30,571 nucleotides of DNA from positions 1-30,571 of the forward strand of contig JAZSDT010000034.1 in assembly GCA_045531285.1 (NCBI GenBank). The letters are read 5' to 3'. Origin of the DNA: RGIG6353 sp045531285. Lineage in GTDB: Bacteria; Bacillota; Clostridia; Oscillospirales; SIG627. Positions 7,174-15,157 of this stretch are shown in pieces; position 1 is the first letter of the stretch; every line of letters begins with the position of its first letter. The position numbers and the translations under genes were made by a program. Below the pieces are notes generated by a model that made no database searches, was not told where the DNA came from, and saw only the letters and a list, made by a program, of their open reading frames with translations.

Positions 7174-8718
7174 TTAATAGGCGCTAAAGAGTCTGTAAAT
7201 TGTCAAAACAGACTGCTCCTTGGTATAAAATCCCTGAGGGTCGAACTTGTTGTTCTCAACACCGCCCATTACTCGTGTTCCCTGCAAACTTACGGAAGCA
7301 GAAACAAAGTCAATGGCTGCAGCGCTCCACGAGGGGAAGCTCTTTGCATCGGCAAAGGTGAGCTTGGTATCGTTAGGCTTCGTTACGCCCAATACCTTTG
7401 CGGTACGCTGAAGCATAACTGCCGCTTCCTGACGTGTAATAAAGCCCAACGGGTCAAACATACCGTTGCCCTTACCGTTTACAATGCCCAGTGCATTCGC
7501 CGCCAGAACGTTATACGCCTCACTGTCTACAAAGAAATCGTAGTCCAGCTCCAATCCCTTTTCGCTAAGGATGGTCTCTATTGTTTTTCCTGTTTTAATG
7601 AAGATAAAATTCATTACAAGGTTGCAGAATTCCTCACGGGTTATTCTGTATTTGAGAGTAGTGAGAAGCTCGGTTGTAACAAGTCCGTTACTGTAAGCCG
7701 CTTTTACCTCGTCAATAGCCCAATCCGACGCGCCCATTTCTCCGAACACGTTGGGACGTTCAAGGACCTTGTGAGTAGCCGCAAGCATATCGGCCTTGAT
7801 ATCAAAGTAACGGTATGCTACAGGAAGATTCTTTTCTTTTTTGCCCTTGTAGAACATATTCTTACAGTCCCAGGTAGGATCTATGGTTATCCACTTTCCG
7901 TCGATATACGCCTCTACCCACATATGATTTGCTACGTTTGAATCGTTTACCTGATACCAGAACGTAGGAATATCAGCGCCCAAAGAGTAGCCCTTTACGG
8001 TAACTGCGGGAATTCCTGCGGCATTCAGCATTGAGTGTGCAAGATTTGCAAAGCCTTCGCATACGCTGACGCGACTGGTGAGAACCTCGATTGGAGTAAG
8101 AGAAGTGGTTGTCTTCTTTCCCAATGCATAATCCTTGTCGTAGTAAAGATTCTCAGCTATCCAATGGTGAATCGCCTCGGCCTTTTCATAGTCGTCTGTC
8201 AAGCCGTCGGTAACGCTGGCGGTAACCACCTTAACTGCGTTGGGCTGGCTTCTCTTGAGATGGGAATTGACCTCTATCCAGCCTGACATCCACTTGTTGT
8301 TATTGTTATAAATCTCATCGTTTACGACAAAATACCACTTGCCGTCATGCTTTTCCAGAACTATATCTTCTCTTTCCTTGTAGAACACAGCGTAAAAGTC
8401 TGCGCTGAGCTTTGGACCAACGTATATACCCAGCGTTGTTCTGTCGGTGTCCTTATTGGGAAGCTTGATGGTGGTAGAAAAACCAACACCGGGAGATATA
8501 GACGTAGCGTAGGTGGCATCGGTCATAATTACAAGGTAGTTCATATCCTCGTGGAGAATTCTTCCCGAGATCTCGATACCTTCATTTTTAATTTTCAGCG
8601 TAAAGCCCGTGTCTCCGCCCGACGTAACCAGCTCGGTCACTCTTTTTGCCGATGCGGTAACAGTCACAAGAAGCATCAGACAAAATATCATCAGGAGCTT
8701 TAAAATACTTTTTTTCAT
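7174..8718 (-). CDS. Secreted transglutaminase-like protein with SLH domains
   Basis: 514 aa from the ATG at 8718, chosen because AAAGGA lies 8 nt upstream and MKKSILKLLMIFCLMLLVTV is a good signal peptide; an ATG 11 codons earlier would overlap the upstream gene and lacks this. After a beta-rich domain (~25-160) comes a transglutaminase/protease-like core with the full triad: Cys220 in SVCEGFANLAH, His265 in NHMWVEAY and Asp280 in IDPTWD. Three SLH repeats fill residues ~335-514 (WAIDEVKAAYSNGLV; AYNVLAANALGIVNGKGN; AAIDFVSASVSLQGT), so it should be wall-anchored. Such enzymes act as proteases, amidases or crosslinkers; the substrate is unknown. It follows the aminopeptidase gene by 20 bp and is probably co-transcribed with it. 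Confidence 0.9.
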   Translation of the reverse strand: MKKSILKLLMIFCLMLLVTVTASAKRVTELVTSGGDTGFTLKIKNEGIEISGRILHEDMNYLVIMTDATYATSISPGVGFSTTIKLPNKDTDRTTLGIYVGPKLSADFYAVFYKEREDIVLEKHDGKWYFVVNDEIYNNNNKWMSGWIEVNSHLKRSQPNAVKVVTASVTDGLTDDYEKAEAIHHWIAENLYYDKDYALGKKTTTSLTPIEVLTSRVSVCEGFANLAHSMLNAAGIPAVTVKGYSLGADIPTFWYQVNDSNVANHMWVEAYIDGKWITIDPTWDCKNMFYKGKKEKNLPVAYRYFDIKADMLAATHKVLERPNVFGEMGASDWAIDEVKAAYSNGLVTTELLTTLKYRITREEFCNLVMNFIFIKTGKTIETILSEKGLELDYDFFVDSEAYNVLAANALGIVNGKGNGMFDPLGFITRQEAAVMLQRTAKVLGVTKPNDTKLTFADAKSFPSWSAAAIDFVSASVSLQGTRVMGGVENNKFDPQGFYTKEQSVLTIYRLFSAY

Positions 8719-8738
8719 GCTATATCCTTTCTTTTGGA

Positions 8739-9965
8739 CTAAAATGCCCAATTTCCGTTCTCGAATATTAAGACGGTACCTCCGTCTCTTTTGTTCCCTA
8801 CAATTTTAAGGTCGGGTGTTCCTATCATAAAGTCCTCGTGCACCATTGAGTCGTTAATGCCTCTCTTGTGGCATTCCTCAACTGTAAGCTTGTCATAGCC
8901 AACAAGCGTATTTGTAAAGCCCGAGCCCAAAGCAAGATGACAGGCGGCATTCTCGTCAAAGAGTGTGTTGTAAAAAGTGAGCTCTGACTTTCTTATGGGA
9001 GAATCGTACGGAACAAGAGCGCATTCGCCAAGATACGCAGAGCCCTCGTCCATGGCAATGAGCTGGTTGAGAAGCTCGCTGTTCTTTTCTGCCTTTGCTT
9101 CGACAGCCTTTCCGTTTTCAAAGCGTATATAGAAATCCTCAATAAGCTGTCCGTTGTAGGAAAGCGGTCTGGTGGAATATACTATTCCGTCGGCTCTCGA
9201 CCTGTCGGGAGAAATAAATACCTCTTCACTGGGGATGTTGGCATTAAAGCCTCTGCCCTGAATTGTGTCCTCACAGCCTCCCATAAATACTGTTCCGTTT
9301 ATGAGTCCAACCTTTAAGGACGTTCCGTTGGAAGCGGAATACTCAAGGCTGTCAAGTCCAAGTGAGTTGAGATACTCGCACTTTGCACGAATGTTTGCGT
9401 TGTGCTCCTCCCAAGCCTTTATGGGATCGGGTCCGTCGGCGCGTGAGGTGTAAAGGATTGCTTCCCACAGCTTTTCTACAGCCTTCTTGGGTGACAGCTC
9501 GGGGAACATCTTCTTCGCCCATTCCTTACCCGGCACTGCGGCGATGCACCACTGGTATTTGTTGTCCATTCTGTCTCTGTAGGGCTTGAAAACCTTGAAC
9601 CGAGCCTGTGACGCCTTGGCATATTTTTCGCCGTCTATTCCGTCAAGTCCGTCGGGGTCCTCGGAAATAAGAAATATCATACAGGGAAGCTTGTTGCATC
9701 GGTACTCAAACTTTTCCTCTTCCCACTTTTCAACCGTGGAAAGAGTTTCAAGAGAGCGGTACAGCTGATGAAGCTTTGTAAGTCTTTGTACGTCCCACTC
9801 TACTTCTACCTTACGTGCACCCGCCTTGTAGCATTCCTCTACTACCGTCATTACAAAGTCGGGCTGGTCAAGGTCGGCACGGATTATTACGTCCTGACCT
9901 TCTTCTATATTGATACCCGACTTGACAATAAGACGGGCGTAATTCTTCAAAACACTTTTTTTCAT
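8739..9965 (-). CDS. Aminopeptidase, M29 family
   Basis: 408 aa, the standard length of M29 (AmpS/PepS, thermophilic aminopeptidase) enzymes: cytosolic dinuclear-metal exopeptidases that remove N-terminal residues from peptides. The N-terminal half starts with YARLIVKSGINIEEGQDVII and VEWDVQRLTKLH. The C-terminal metal-binding motifs are all visible: IPSEEVF (Glu247/248), GECALVPYDSPI, ACHLALGSGF, MVHEDFMIGTPDL. There is no signal peptide. A promoter lies at 9989-10017 and the SD is cggaggat. It is the first gene of a probable two-gene unit with the transglutaminase-SLH protein. The link to surface peptide processing is only suggestive, since this enzyme should be intracellular. Confidence 0.93.
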   Translation of the reverse strand: MKKSVLKNYARLIVKSGINIEEGQDVIIRADLDQPDFVMTVVEECYKAGARKVEVEWDVQRLTKLHQLYRSLETLSTVEKWEEEKFEYRCNKLPCMIFLISEDPDGLDGIDGEKYAKASQARFKVFKPYRDRMDNKYQWCIAAVPGKEWAKKMFPELSPKKAVEKLWEAILYTSRADGPDPIKAWEEHNANIRAKCEYLNSLGLDSLEYSASNGTSLKVGLINGTVFMGGCEDTIQGRGFNANIPSEEVFISPDRSRADGIVYSTRPLSYNGQLIEDFYIRFENGKAVEAKAEKNSELLNQLIAMDEGSAYLGECALVPYDSPIRKSELTFYNTLFDENAACHLALGSGFTNTLVGYDKLTVEECHKRGINDSMVHEDFMIGTPDLKIVGNKRDGGTVLIFENGNWAF

Positions 9966-9988
9966 ACAAAATCCTCCGACACATAGTT

Positions 9989-10017
9989 ATGATAACATAC
10001 TTTTATTCTTTTTGCAA
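9989..10017 (-). promoter_or_regulatory. Promoter for the M29 aminopeptidase gene
   Basis: Minus strand: TTGCAA (10017-10012), 17-bp spacer, TATCAT (9994-9989), 23 bp upstream of the ATG. Confidence 0.6.
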
Positions 10018-10038
10018 TAGTAATTGTTTACCAAAAAC

Positions 10039-10077
10039 AAAAAATTACACACCTTAAAACAAGGTGTGTAATTTTTT
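10039..10077 (-). terminator. Terminator after the EF-G-like gene (symmetric)
   Basis: 17-bp stem AAAAAATTACACACCTT / AAGGTGTGTAATTTTTT with a 5-nt loop. It carries T-runs on both strands, but only the minus-strand gene ending at 10093 needs it. Confidence 0.85.
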
Positions 10078-10092
10078 GTTTGTTCGTTTGTA

Positions 10093-12156
10093 TTATTCGG
10101 CAAGGTCTGCCTTGTGCTCGTCGATTATCTTCTGTGCGATATTTCCGGGAACCTCTGCGTAACGCTCAACTGTGTACTCGAAGGTAGCGCGTCCCTGAGT
10201 TATAGCTCTGAGCTGTACAGCGTAGTTAGTCATTTCAGACTTGGGAACCTCGCCCTGAATTATGCTGTAGCCCTTCTTTTCTTCGCTCTGGTCTGTGCCA
10301 AGCACTTTACCGCGGCGCTTTGTCATATCTCCGATTACGTCTCCCATAAGCTCGTCGGGAGCTTCAACGGTAAGTGTTCCAAGAGGCTCAAGGATAACGG
10401 GGTTAGCATTCTTAAGTCCCTCTTTGTATGCAAGGTGTGCGGCAAGCTTAAATGCCATTTCCGAAGAGTCAACGTCGTGATACGAGCCGTCGTAAAGGTT
10501 AGCCTTAAGGTTTACTACGGGGAAGCCTGCAAGCACGCCCTTTTCCATAGCCTCAAGGAGTCCCTTTTCAACTGCGGGATGGAAGTTCTTGGGTACCGAA
10601 CCGCCGAAAATGGTTTCGCTGAAGGTAAGTCCTTCTGCTTCGCCGGGAGCGAATTCAATCTTAACGTGACCGTACTGACCGTGTCCGCCCGTCTGTTTCT
10701 TGTGCTTACCTTCTGCCTGTACGCTCTTCTTGATGGTCTCGCGGTATGCTATCTTTTCAGGTGAGAGCTTAACCGACGTGCCAAAACGTGTCTTAAGCTT
10801 TGATGAAAGAACGTCCAGATGTACGTCTCCCAGACCCGAAATAACCATCTGCTTGGTTTCTGCATTGTTAACGTAATTGAGTGTCAGATCTTCTTCAAGA
10901 AGCTTTGAGATACCCTGTGATATCTTATCCTCGTCGCCCTTTGCAAGAGGCTCGATAGCCATAGAATAATAGGGCTTGGGGAAGCTTATCTTACGGTAGG
11001 TTATATCGCCCGATACCGAAAGAGTGTCATTTGTGTTTGCAAATGCAAGCTTGGTGGTAAGACCTATATCACCGCAGACCATTTCTTCAACCTCTGTCTG
11101 CTTCTTACCTCTTGCACAGTAGATACGTGCAATCTTTTCTTCCTGTCCGTTATGGGAGTTCTTAAGAACCTGGTCCTTCTTGAGAGAGCCGTTCATAACC
11201 TTGAAGAAGCTCATCTTACCAACGAAGGGGTCAGCAACCGTCTTAAATATAAACAACGCTGTCTCGCCCTCGGGGTTGATTTCTATATCCTCTCCGTCCT
11301 CATTTACCTCGTGAGTTCTGGAAACAGGGCTGGTAAAGGACTTGGACACTTTGTGAAGGAAATAATCGATACCGTCAAGAGTTGCGGCTGAGCCTGAGAA
11401 TACAGGCACGATAGTACCTATCTTAAGTCCTGCCTGAAGGGCATCCGTTATTTCGTCATCCGTAAAGGGAATGTCGTCAAAATACTTGAGCATAAGCTCA
11501 TCACTGGTCTGTGCAAGAGCTTCAAAGAGCATTGCTCTGTACTCCAGGATCCAATCTGCATTGGGGTCGGGAACGGGTATTTCTTCTGCAACGCCATTTG
11601 TATACTTATATGCCTTAACAGCAATAATATCTACGTAGCCCACTGTCTTGTGGTTCTCAAAAAGAGGTACGTAAAGAGGACAGATAACGTTACCGAAAAG
11701 CTCCTTAAGGTTGTTGAGTATGGCTGTGAAGTTAATATTATCCTCGTCCATACGGTTGACGAAGAACGCCTTTGCAACACCTGCGTCGGTAGCCTTCTGC
11801 CATGCAATCTCAGCACCTACCTCAACGCCCGACTTAGCGTCGATAACTATAACGGCATTTCTTACAACACGAAGAGCCTGTTCAACCTCTGCGCTGAAAT
11901 CAAGGTAACCGGGTGTATCTATAAAATTAATCTTTTTATTATCGTAAAATATCGGAGCGATAGCTGCCGAAATTGACATTTCACGCTTAATTTCCTCAGG
12001 ATCAAAGTCACATACGGTATTTCCTTCTGATGTCTTTCCCAATCTGTCTGTATCTTTTGCGTAATAAAGAAGTGCTTCTGCCAGAGATGTCTTTCCGCTT
12101 CCACCGTGTCCTAAAAGACATACGTTTCTGATTTGTCTTGATAAAATATTGGCCAT
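10093..12156 (-). CDS. Elongation factor G-like GTPase
   Basis: 687 aa with the five-domain EF-G layout. G1 is GHGGSGKT (16-23) rather than the GHIDHGKT of true EF-G; G3 is DTPGY (80-84) rather than DTPGH; G4 is NRMD (134-137). The C-terminal half has the EF-G domain IV/V motifs (HGQYGHVKIEFAPGE, SYHDVDSSEMAFKLAAHLA, GEVPKSEMTNYAVQLRAITQ). The His-to-Tyr change in G3 removes the usual catalytic histidine, and together with the altered G1 it marks the EF-G2-like paralogue common in Clostridia and actinobacteria. The role of that group is not settled; it may act at the ribosome under special conditions. A strong SD (caggaggaaa), its own promoter and its own terminator make it monocistronic. The canonical fusA is presumably elsewhere. 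Confidence 0.92.
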   Translation of the reverse strand: MANILSRQIRNVCLLGHGGSGKTSLAEALLYYAKDTDRLGKTSEGNTVCDFDPEEIKREMSISAAIAPIFYDNKKINFIDTPGYLDFSAEVEQALRVVRNAVIVIDAKSGVEVGAEIAWQKATDAGVAKAFFVNRMDEDNINFTAILNNLKELFGNVICPLYVPLFENHKTVGYVDIIAVKAYKYTNGVAEEIPVPDPNADWILEYRAMLFEALAQTSDELMLKYFDDIPFTDDEITDALQAGLKIGTIVPVFSGSAATLDGIDYFLHKVSKSFTSPVSRTHEVNEDGEDIEINPEGETALFIFKTVADPFVGKMSFFKVMNGSLKKDQVLKNSHNGQEEKIARIYCARGKKQTEVEEMVCGDIGLTTKLAFANTNDTLSVSGDITYRKISFPKPYYSMAIEPLAKGDEDKISQGISKLLEEDLTLNYVNNAETKQMVISGLGDVHLDVLSSKLKTRFGTSVKLSPEKIAYRETIKKSVQAEGKHKKQTGGHGQYGHVKIEFAPGEAEGLTFSETIFGGSVPKNFHPAVEKGLLEAMEKGVLAGFPVVNLKANLYDGSYHDVDSSEMAFKLAAHLAYKEGLKNANPVILEPLGTLTVEAPDELMGDVIGDMTKRRGKVLGTDQSEEKKGYSIIQGEVPKSEMTNYAVQLRAITQGRATFEYTVERYAEVPGNIAQKIIDEHKADLAE

Positions 12157-12241
12157 TTGTACTTTTCCTCCTGTTGTATTTGGATTAAAATTATTTATTA
12201 TTTACATATATCAAATTGGATACAAGTAAATTGCTGTCATT

Positions 12242-12270
12242 ATTATACAATATTTCGCCTTTATATTCAA
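12242..12270 (-). promoter_or_regulatory. Promoter for the EF-G-like gene
   Basis: Minus strand: TTGAAT (12270-12265), 17-bp spacer, TATAAT (12247-12242). About 78 nt of 5' UTR precede the ATG. Confidence 0.75.
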
Positions 12271-12313
12271 TAGACTTTTCATCATTTCTCGGCTGTTGTC
12301 TGCCAAAATTAAA

Positions 12314-12348
12314 GCCTTGCTTTTGTGCAACCATCACAAAAGCAAGGC
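12314..12348 (-). terminator. Terminator of the ABC/DUF1854 operon
   Basis: 14-bp perfect stem GCCTTGCTTTTGTG (12314-12327)/CACAAAAGCAAGGC (12335-12348) with a 7-nt loop. On the minus strand it is followed by TTTAATTTT. It lies 26 bp beyond the last gene of the operon. Confidence 0.85.
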
Positions 12349-12374
12349 AAAAACCACATCTTTTTTGTAAACTA

Positions 12375-14642
12375 TTACTCTTTGTTTGACATTGATGACA
12401 TCTTACGCTGGGCGAGCACCAGCCCGTAATATATGCCCTCTTTTTTCATAAGCTCCTCGTGAGTGCCGCATTCGGCAATCCTGCCCTTATCCAGAACAAT
12501 TAGCCTTGTGGCGTTTCTGAGGGTAGAAAGGCGGTGGGCTATGGCAAAGGTAGTTCTGTCCTTGACAAGCGAAGCAATGGAGTCCTGTATAAGTCTCTCG
12601 GTCTCGGTGTCAAGTGCCGAGGTCGCCTCGTCGAGAATAAGTATGCGTGGGTTGCGGAGTATGGCGCGTGCTATGGCAATGCGCTGTCTTTCTCCGCCCG
12701 ACAGCGTGTGTCCCCTCTCACCCACTCTGGTGTTGTATCCGTCGGACAGCTTCATAATAAACTTGTGAGCGCCCGCCATTTTTGCCGCCCTGATTATGTC
12801 CTCACGTGTTGCCGTCGGGTCGGCATAGGACAGGTTGTCGTACACGGTGCCCGAAAACAGAAAGGTCTCCTGAAGCACAACGCCTATCTGGGAGCGAAGA
12901 GAGTGCTGTGATATGTCCTTGATATTCACTCCGTCAACCAGTATCTCGCCGTCTCTCACGTCGTAAAGACGCATTATCAAATTTATAAGCGTACTCTTAC
13001 CCACGCCGGAACGTCCCACAATTCCTATCATTTCGCCTTTTTTTACGCTGAAGGAGATCTGTCTGAGCACGTCCTCGGAGTCCTCGTAGCCGAAGCTTAC
13101 GTTTTTAAACTCGATGTCGCCGTGAATGTCCAGTTGTCTTGCGTTGTCACTGTCCTTGACGTCCACCTCTTCGTCCACTATCTCGAATATTTTTCTAGTA
13201 GAGGTTATCATTTGCACAAGCTGACGGGGAAGGCGTGAAAGCCAGTCAAAAGCCGTGTATATCTGACCCGTAAAGAAGGTGAACATTGTCATATCGCCAA
13301 GGGTCATGGCTTCGCCAAGTATCTTATTGCCAACGTATGCAAGCACTATATAGTTGCCAATGCCCACAAGATAGGTCATATACGGCACTATCATTGCCCA
13401 GGTAATTTCATTCTTTTCGGAAATGTCGGCTACCTTCTTTATTACCTCGTCGTAGCGCTTTATTTCCTTTTTCTCCATTCCAAACACCTTTACTACTCTT
13501 ATGCCCTGAAAGACGTCGTGGAGTACGGTGTTGGACTGAGACTCCATATACCATTGACGGTGATAAAGCTTATGGGTGTACCTCCACACCTTGCGCACCA
13601 CCATCATTATTACGGGTGCAGGCACCATAACCAGAAGCGCAAGCTTCCAATCGTAGAAGAACATAGCTGTTCCTACAATGAGTATTACCAGACCGTTTTC
13701 AACAAACTGCGGAAGACTCGACACAAAAAAGTTTGAAATAACACCTGTATCGCCTGTAACTCTGTGTATCAGCTCGCCTGCCGTTCTCTTTGATATAGCC
13801 GAAACAGACAGTGCCTGAATCTTGCCGAACAGCGTTGAGCGAAGCTTCTTCATAAGTCGCATATTTACGTAGGACAGCATATTCGACCTGACAATTTCTA
13901 TCACCTTGTAAATTATGGATAAAAGAAATATACAGGCGCATATGGTTACAAGCCCCAAGAAAAGATTGTCTTTGGGCTCGGTTACAGTTATGTATTCGTC
14001 AACCAGCTTCTTTTGAAGCACGGGATTCAGCACCTTTACAAAGCTGAGCAGTCCGAAAAACACAAAAGATGACGCGAGAAGAGGTATATCCTTTTTCACC
14101 ATTGAAAAAAGTCTTTTGAACATGGACTTTGTTTTCACACAGTGACTGCATACCGTTTTCCCTTTTTCATAGGGTCTGTGACACTTGGGACACACCCGAC
14201 GGTCAGGCTCGAAGGAAACCTTGAAATCGGGGTTGTCGCGGTTGTCAAGCATTGCATTAAGAGAGCGCGAAGCATCCACAATAACAGCCGCAAGTGTCAT
14301 ATCCCCTCGGCAAAGCTCCACACTGTCCTCCTCGCCTATAGCCTCAAGACTCACCGAACCTATATTGCGCCTTGCAACAAACTCCTTGAAATCGTCTATC
14401 CTGAAGCGCTCTACCAAGGCAGGAGACTTTTCCTCGCCGTCGGGAGACTCAATGGCTCTGAATATCCATTCACGCGTTACGGCAACGGCACCGCAACGGT
14501 CACGGTTTTCGGAGTCAAGATTAAAGTTGAATTTAAAGAGTATTTGGGTATCAACGCTCTTTTCAACCGTTTCACTAAGGAGCTTACGTCGGCTGTCGCT
14601 CCTGGCCCGTATTTCCTTCCTGAGCTTTTTAATTCTACTCAT
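12375..14642 (-). CDS. ABC exporter (TMD-NBD) with N-terminal domain and zinc ribbon
   Basis: 755 aa. Residues 1-~145 are a cytosolic domain I do not recognise by name (VAVTREWIFRAIESPDG, FRIDDFKEFVARRNIGSVSL). A zinc ribbon follows, CPKCHRPYEKGKTVCSHC (Cys151, 154, 165, 168). An exporter-type six-helix TMD spans about 185-470, then an NBD: Walker A GRSGVGKST (Lys549), Q-loop VVLQETFLFSG, signature LSGGERQR, Walker B ILILDEATSALD, H-loop IAHRLSTLR. All ATPase residues are intact. The start overlaps the DUF1854 stop by 4 bp (ATGA), so translation is coupled. With the ABC gene at 15158-17506 it probably forms a heterodimer. As I recall, DUF1854 plus an ABC protein of this size is annotated in other bacteria as cyanophycin-metabolism-associated; no cyanophycin gene is here, so the substrate stays open. 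Confidence 0.92.
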   Translation of the reverse strand: MSRIKKLRKEIRARSDSRRKLLSETVEKSVDTQILFKFNFNLDSENRDRCGAVAVTREWIFRAIESPDGEEKSPALVERFRIDDFKEFVARRNIGSVSLEAIGEEDSVELCRGDMTLAAVIVDASRSLNAMLDNRDNPDFKVSFEPDRRVCPKCHRPYEKGKTVCSHCVKTKSMFKRLFSMVKKDIPLLASSFVFFGLLSFVKVLNPVLQKKLVDEYITVTEPKDNLFLGLVTICACIFLLSIIYKVIEIVRSNMLSYVNMRLMKKLRSTLFGKIQALSVSAISKRTAGELIHRVTGDTGVISNFFVSSLPQFVENGLVILIVGTAMFFYDWKLALLVMVPAPVIMMVVRKVWRYTHKLYHRQWYMESQSNTVLHDVFQGIRVVKVFGMEKKEIKRYDEVIKKVADISEKNEITWAMIVPYMTYLVGIGNYIVLAYVGNKILGEAMTLGDMTMFTFFTGQIYTAFDWLSRLPRQLVQMITSTRKIFEIVDEEVDVKDSDNARQLDIHGDIEFKNVSFGYEDSEDVLRQISFSVKKGEMIGIVGRSGVGKSTLINLIMRLYDVRDGEILVDGVNIKDISQHSLRSQIGVVLQETFLFSGTVYDNLSYADPTATREDIIRAAKMAGAHKFIMKLSDGYNTRVGERGHTLSGGERQRIAIARAILRNPRILILDEATSALDTETERLIQDSIASLVKDRTTFAIAHRLSTLRNATRLIVLDKGRIAECGTHEELMKKEGIYYGLVLAQRKMSSMSNKE

Positions 14643-15145
14643 AAGTATAACTCTATCCTTCTGAAGCTGTTACGGTCGAGGGCGGAAAGGCTCTCGATCT
14701 CGTATCTGTTTGCATCCTCGTCAATAATTATCGCCCTGTCGTCACCGATTCTGATAATGCTCTTAAAGGTGTCCCTCAACGACATTATTCTCATTCCCTT
14801 ATCGGTCATAACACTCCAGACCGAGTTGCCGAATCTTTCCTCCACTGCCGTTATCTTTACTATCTTGGCACTGAAATACTTTCTTTCAAGCTCACCTCTC
14901 AGCTTGGCGGCTGTCTCCGTGTCAAAATCCTTAAGGGATCTTATAATTCCGTGCTCGTTGCCGTCCTTGTCGGTTACCGAAATGTAATCCTCTGTCAGAT
15001 CGTGAGGAAATACACGGCTGAGGTGCACCCTCTCGAAGCTTCCCTCTTTATCGAATCTTGCCGTCACAAAGCCGTTTGGAGTAACGTCAAATTCAGTATT
15101 CTCGTTTGTGAGATATTTCAGCTCTGCACTTTGATTATTTTCCAT
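14639..15145 (-). CDS. DUF1854 family protein
   Basis: 168 aa, no signal peptide or membrane segment, so likely cytosolic. The pattern NGFVTARFDKEGSFERVHLSRVFP, then DYISVTDKDGNEHGIIRSLKDF, then RYFSAKIVKITAVEERFG-like and ending DANRYEIESLSALD, with W in SVWSVMTDKG, fits DUF1854: a small beta-rich domain found next to, or linked with, particular ABC exporters. Known members sit beside an ABC transporter of the type found on both sides here. It is sandwiched between the two ABC genes: 12 bp after the stop of the upstream ABC gene with an agaaaggac SD, and overlapping the next gene by 4 bp. It is most likely an accessory or regulatory subunit of the transporter; this is inference from context. 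Confidence 0.85.
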   Translation of the reverse strand: MENNQSAELKYLTNENTEFDVTPNGFVTARFDKEGSFERVHLSRVFPHDLTEDYISVTDKDGNEHGIIRSLKDFDTETAAKLRGELERKYFSAKIVKITAVEERFGNSVWSVMTDKGMRIMSLRDTFKSIIRIGDDRAIIIDEDANRYEIESLSALDRNSFRRIELYL

Positions 15146-15157
15146 ATACTGTCCTTT

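Noticed and set aside
10114..10764. Open frame of 216 codons on the plus strand.
   Set aside because: Antisense shadow of the EF-G-like gene, with biased composition and no SD.
14142..14987. Long open frame (281 codons) on the plus strand across the DUF1854/ABC junction.
   Set aside because: It is antisense to two well-supported genes, lacks a good SD and has no recognisable protein features.
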